A DNA stretch of 7,252 nucleotides from SAR202 cluster bacterium. GTDB lineage: Bacteria > Chloroflexota > Dehalococcoidia > UBA3495. A program made the translations under genes and the position numbers. The notes under the pieces were generated by a model. It ran no database searches, was not told where the DNA came from, and worked only from the letters and a program-made list of their open reading frames with translations. The stretch spans positions 1 to 7,252 of the forward strand of contig VFFT01000127.1 of the NCBI GenBank assembly GCA_009392775.1, read 5' to 3'. Of this stretch, positions 5,454 to 7,252 are shown piece after piece; position 1 is the first letter of the stretch, and each line of letters starts with the position of its first letter.

Positions 5454-6233
5454 TTATCGACTTCTTATCTTAGCTAGTAAATGTAGTATTTCTATATATA
5501 GCCATATAAGTGTTACTAGAAGGCCGAAAGCTCCATACCATTCCATATACTGAGGGGCTCCTTTTTCGGCTCCTTCTTCGATGAAATCGAAATCCAGTAC
5601 TAGATTTAGGGATGCTATTACAACTACAACAAGGCTAAATCCGATACTGAAAAGTGACCCGTTGGTTGAACTCATTATGCTTAATCCACCGCCGAACAAG
5701 CTCATCACAAAACTTATCATGTACACAACGAATATTCCACCGGTGGCAGCCACTATGCCAAGCTTGAAATTTTCAGTCACCTTTATCAACCGTGATTTGT
5801 ATGCTAGTAGAAGAGAGAAAAGTATGCCTGCTGTAAGAGATATAGCTTGCAGCACGATACCTTCAAACTGCTCGTTAAATATATACGAGATTCCTCCTAG
5901 TGCCACTCCTTCCAGAGCTGCATAAATTGGAACTGTTTTCGGTGCTAGATGTTTTTTAAATATTGTTATTAATGCCAGTATCAGGCCCCCGATAAAACCG
6001 ACCAGTATCAGGCCTGTAATTTCCAACGTAAAAGTTAGGTAACCGAAAAAGAGTAGTATTCCCAAGCTCAGACCTACGCGGTTTACTGTTCCGTCGACAG
6101 TCATAGTTTTACCAGACGTCTGAGGTAAGTTCTGGAATGTTTTAGAGGATAGAGCGGGATTCGCAGACCGAAACAACATATGATTGTTAGTTTGTCCTTG
6201 GTTACCCCTTCTAGGTTGACGCATTGTAGCCAT
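5454..6233 (-). CDS. Bax inhibitor-1/YccA family membrane protein (BaxI_1, COG4760-like)
   Basis: Integral membrane protein of 259 residues with about seven hydrophobic segments, roughly 52-70, 73-92, 101-118, 124-144, 158-180, 193-214 and 233-252, behind a polar cytoplasmic N-terminus. Hallmarks of the BaxI_1 branch are SANPALSSKTFQ (23-34), ALEGVALGGIS (106-116), LDFDFIEEGAEKGAP (213-227) and the final amphipathic WYGAFGLLVTLIWLYIEIL (232-250). Relatives in the wider TMBIM superfamily include pH-sensitive calcium leak channels (BsYetJ) and the FtsH modulator YccA; this branch itself is uncharacterised as far as I know. The Asp-rich FDF and EEGAEKG loop is where a di-aspartyl pH sensor sits in other members, which is suggestive only. 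The ATG at 6233 has GGAG (6244-6241) seven bases upstream. It lies 20 bases after the enolase-superfamily gene and is probably in one transcript with it, with no functional link evident. Confidence 0.92.
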   Translation of the reverse strand: MATMRQPRRGNQGQTNNHMLFRSANPALSSKTFQNLPQTSGKTMTVDGTVNRVGLSLGILLFFGYLTFTLEITGLILVGFIGGLILALITIFKKHLAPKTVPIYAALEGVALGGISYIFNEQFEGIVLQAISLTAGILFSLLLAYKSRLIKVTENFKLGIVAATGGIFVVYMISFVMSLFGGGLSIMSSTNGSLFSIGFSLVVVVIASLNLVLDFDFIEEGAEKGAPQYMEWYGAFGLLVTLIWLYIEILHLLAKIRSR

Positions 6234-6253
6234 AGTATTTCTCCAGTTTTATA

Positions 6254-7252
6254 TTAGCCGACTATACGGTTCTTCAAGACATCCATATCTAATTCTATAC
6301 CAAGGCCAGGACCTGTAGGTGGAATTATAAATCCGTTTTCAAACACAATAGGTTCTTTGAAAATAATTTTGTGTAGTGGTCCTTGATTTGCCTCTTGTAC
6401 TACGAAGTTAGGTGAGCACGTGTCGAGCTGTATGGCAGCCGAAGCCGCTATAGGGCCACAGTACATATGAGGAGCGATCATTGCATAATGTGCTTCGGCA
6501 ATGCCTGCAATCTTCTTGGACTCCAAAATGCCTCCACATTGTCCCACATCCAGCTGTATTATCTGAGCTGCCTGCTTTTCCAAAACTTCTGAAAACTCAT
6601 ATTTAGAGACCAGTCTTTCGCCGGTAGCTATAGGAATACTGGTGTGAGCGGCGACTCTTGCCATTTCATCCACATTTTCTGGAGGAACAGGTTCTTCGAA
6701 CCAGAACGGACTGTACTGTTCCATAGCATGAGCCACTCTTATTGCACTGTAGGTTGTTAGTTGTCCGTGAGTTCCTATTCCGACTTCTAATTTATCTCCC
6801 ACAGCTTTTCTTATACTTTCGAATATACGACATGCGATATTGATATCTGCCAACGGTATGTCTCTTGGTAGAGGGAAGCTCGGTGGAAATGGATCCAGTT
6901 TACACGCTGAATTCCCTTCCTCCACAAGTTTAATAGCAGTTTCTCCAGCTAGTTCGGGGTTATTTCGGTATCCGCCTTCGGGAGCTGGCATGTAAGCGTA
7001 AGCCTTGAGTTTTTCGTGATACATACCGCCCAGTAAGTTATATATAGGTTGATTGGTGGCTTTACCTATTATGTCCCAGCATGCCATTTCTATAGCGCTT
7101 AAGGCTGGGGTTGCATGGAGACTTGGGTGTCGGAAGTCGTGTCTGTCACCGAAGACTCTTTGCCATATTAATTCTACGTTAAAGGGGTTTTCACCGATTA
7201 GATACTGACGGCCTATTTCATGGATAAGAGCTATCTGAGATTTCATATCTTC
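6254..7252 (-). CDS. Enolase-superfamily protein, mandelate racemase/galactonate dehydratase-like (5' partial)
   Basis: Member of the mandelate racemase/muconate lactonizing enzyme family, which abstracts the alpha-proton of a carboxylate, usually in sugar-acid dehydration or racemisation. The frame is open to the right edge, so about the first 40-80 residues of the capping domain lie outside; the internal Met at 7246 is not a credible start. Numbering from that Met: TPALSAIEMACWDIIGK (46-62), the KxD of the base-bearing strand (CKLD, 115-118), FEEP (183-186, metal Glu), ATGER (207-211, metal Glu 210), LDVGQCGG (232-239) with Asp 233, and APH (258-260) with His 260 of the His-Asp dyad. The strand that normally supplies the first metal ligand reads EVGIGTHG (154-161), where galactonate dehydratase has IGVDFHG: Asp is replaced by Gly 158, while His 160 is kept. 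Family is secure; reaction and substrate are not. Confidence 0.9.
   Translation of the reverse strand, partial: EDMKSQIALIHEIGRQYLIGENPFNVELIWQRVFGDRHDFRHPSLHATPALSAIEMACWDIIGKATNQPIYNLLGGMYHEKLKAYAYMPAPEGGYRNNPELAGETAIKLVEEGNSACKLDPFPPSFPLPRDIPLADINIACRIFESIRKAVGDKLEVGIGTHGQLTTYSAIRVAHAMEQYSPFWFEEPVPPENVDEMARVAAHTSIPIATGERLVSKYEFSEVLEKQAAQIIQLDVGQCGGILESKKIAGIAEAHYAMIAPHMYCGPIAASAAIQLDTCSPNFVVQEANQGPLHKIIFKEPIVFENGFIIPPTGPGLGIELDMDVLKNRIVG

Noticed and set aside
5581..5925. 114-residue plus-strand open frame antisense to the BaxI_1 gene.
   Set aside because: The minus-strand product has clear family motifs and membrane segments; the antisense frame has no recognisable domain or ribosome site.

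Overview
The window is a compact bacterial chromosome segment, AT-rich by eye (composition not computed), carrying nine protein genes, two of them cut by the window edges. There is no rRNA, tRNA, transposase, phage gene or CRISPR array, and no stretch over about 120 bases lacks a gene. Long spacers occur only at 4476-4591 (divergent promoters), 690-744 and 2336-2399. Two convergent gene pairs end 2 and 4 bases apart with no room for a terminator.

Layout. (1) 1-2335, plus strand: a metal-uptake ABC transporter. It consists of the C-terminal part of a ZnuA/TroA-type binding protein with a His/Asp-rich tandem repeat, then the ATPase, then the ABC-3 permease. (2) 2400-3215, plus: a stand-alone RecB/Cas4-like PD-(D/E)XK nuclease-fold protein with two CxxC pairs and no CRISPR neighbours. 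(3) 3218-4475, minus: a group-1 luciferase-like flavin oxidoreductase followed by a small zinc-ribbon protein. The zinc-ribbon gene probably starts at TTG behind a perfect Shine-Dalgarno sequence that overlaps the upstream stop codon. (4) 4592-5449, plus: a short-chain dehydrogenase resembling retinol dehydrogenases, divergent from the oxidoreductase. (5) 5454-7252, minus: an enolase-superfamily (mandelate racemase-like) protein, cut at the right edge, followed 20 bases later by a BaxI_1/YccA-type membrane protein.

Organism. The sequence does not fix the lineage. Low GC, tight packing, and a luciferase-like flavoenzyme, an SDR and an enolase-superfamily enzyme side by side would suit a free-living, probably aquatic heterotroph. 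Marine Chloroflexota such as SAR202, known for many flavin monooxygenases and enolase paralogs, are one reasonable guess, held with low confidence.

How the genes fit together. Only the ABC transporter is a clear functional unit: the binding protein captures Zn2+ or Mn2+ outside the membrane, the permease forms the channel and the ATPase drives import. The redox/isomerase genes downstream look like catabolic accessory enzymes with unassigned substrates. I find no convincing undescribed multi-gene system. The best leads are the nearly identical 75-base repeat in the binding protein's metal loop, the four-cysteine nuclease-fold protein, and an enolase-superfamily protein that appears to lack the first metal-binding aspartate.
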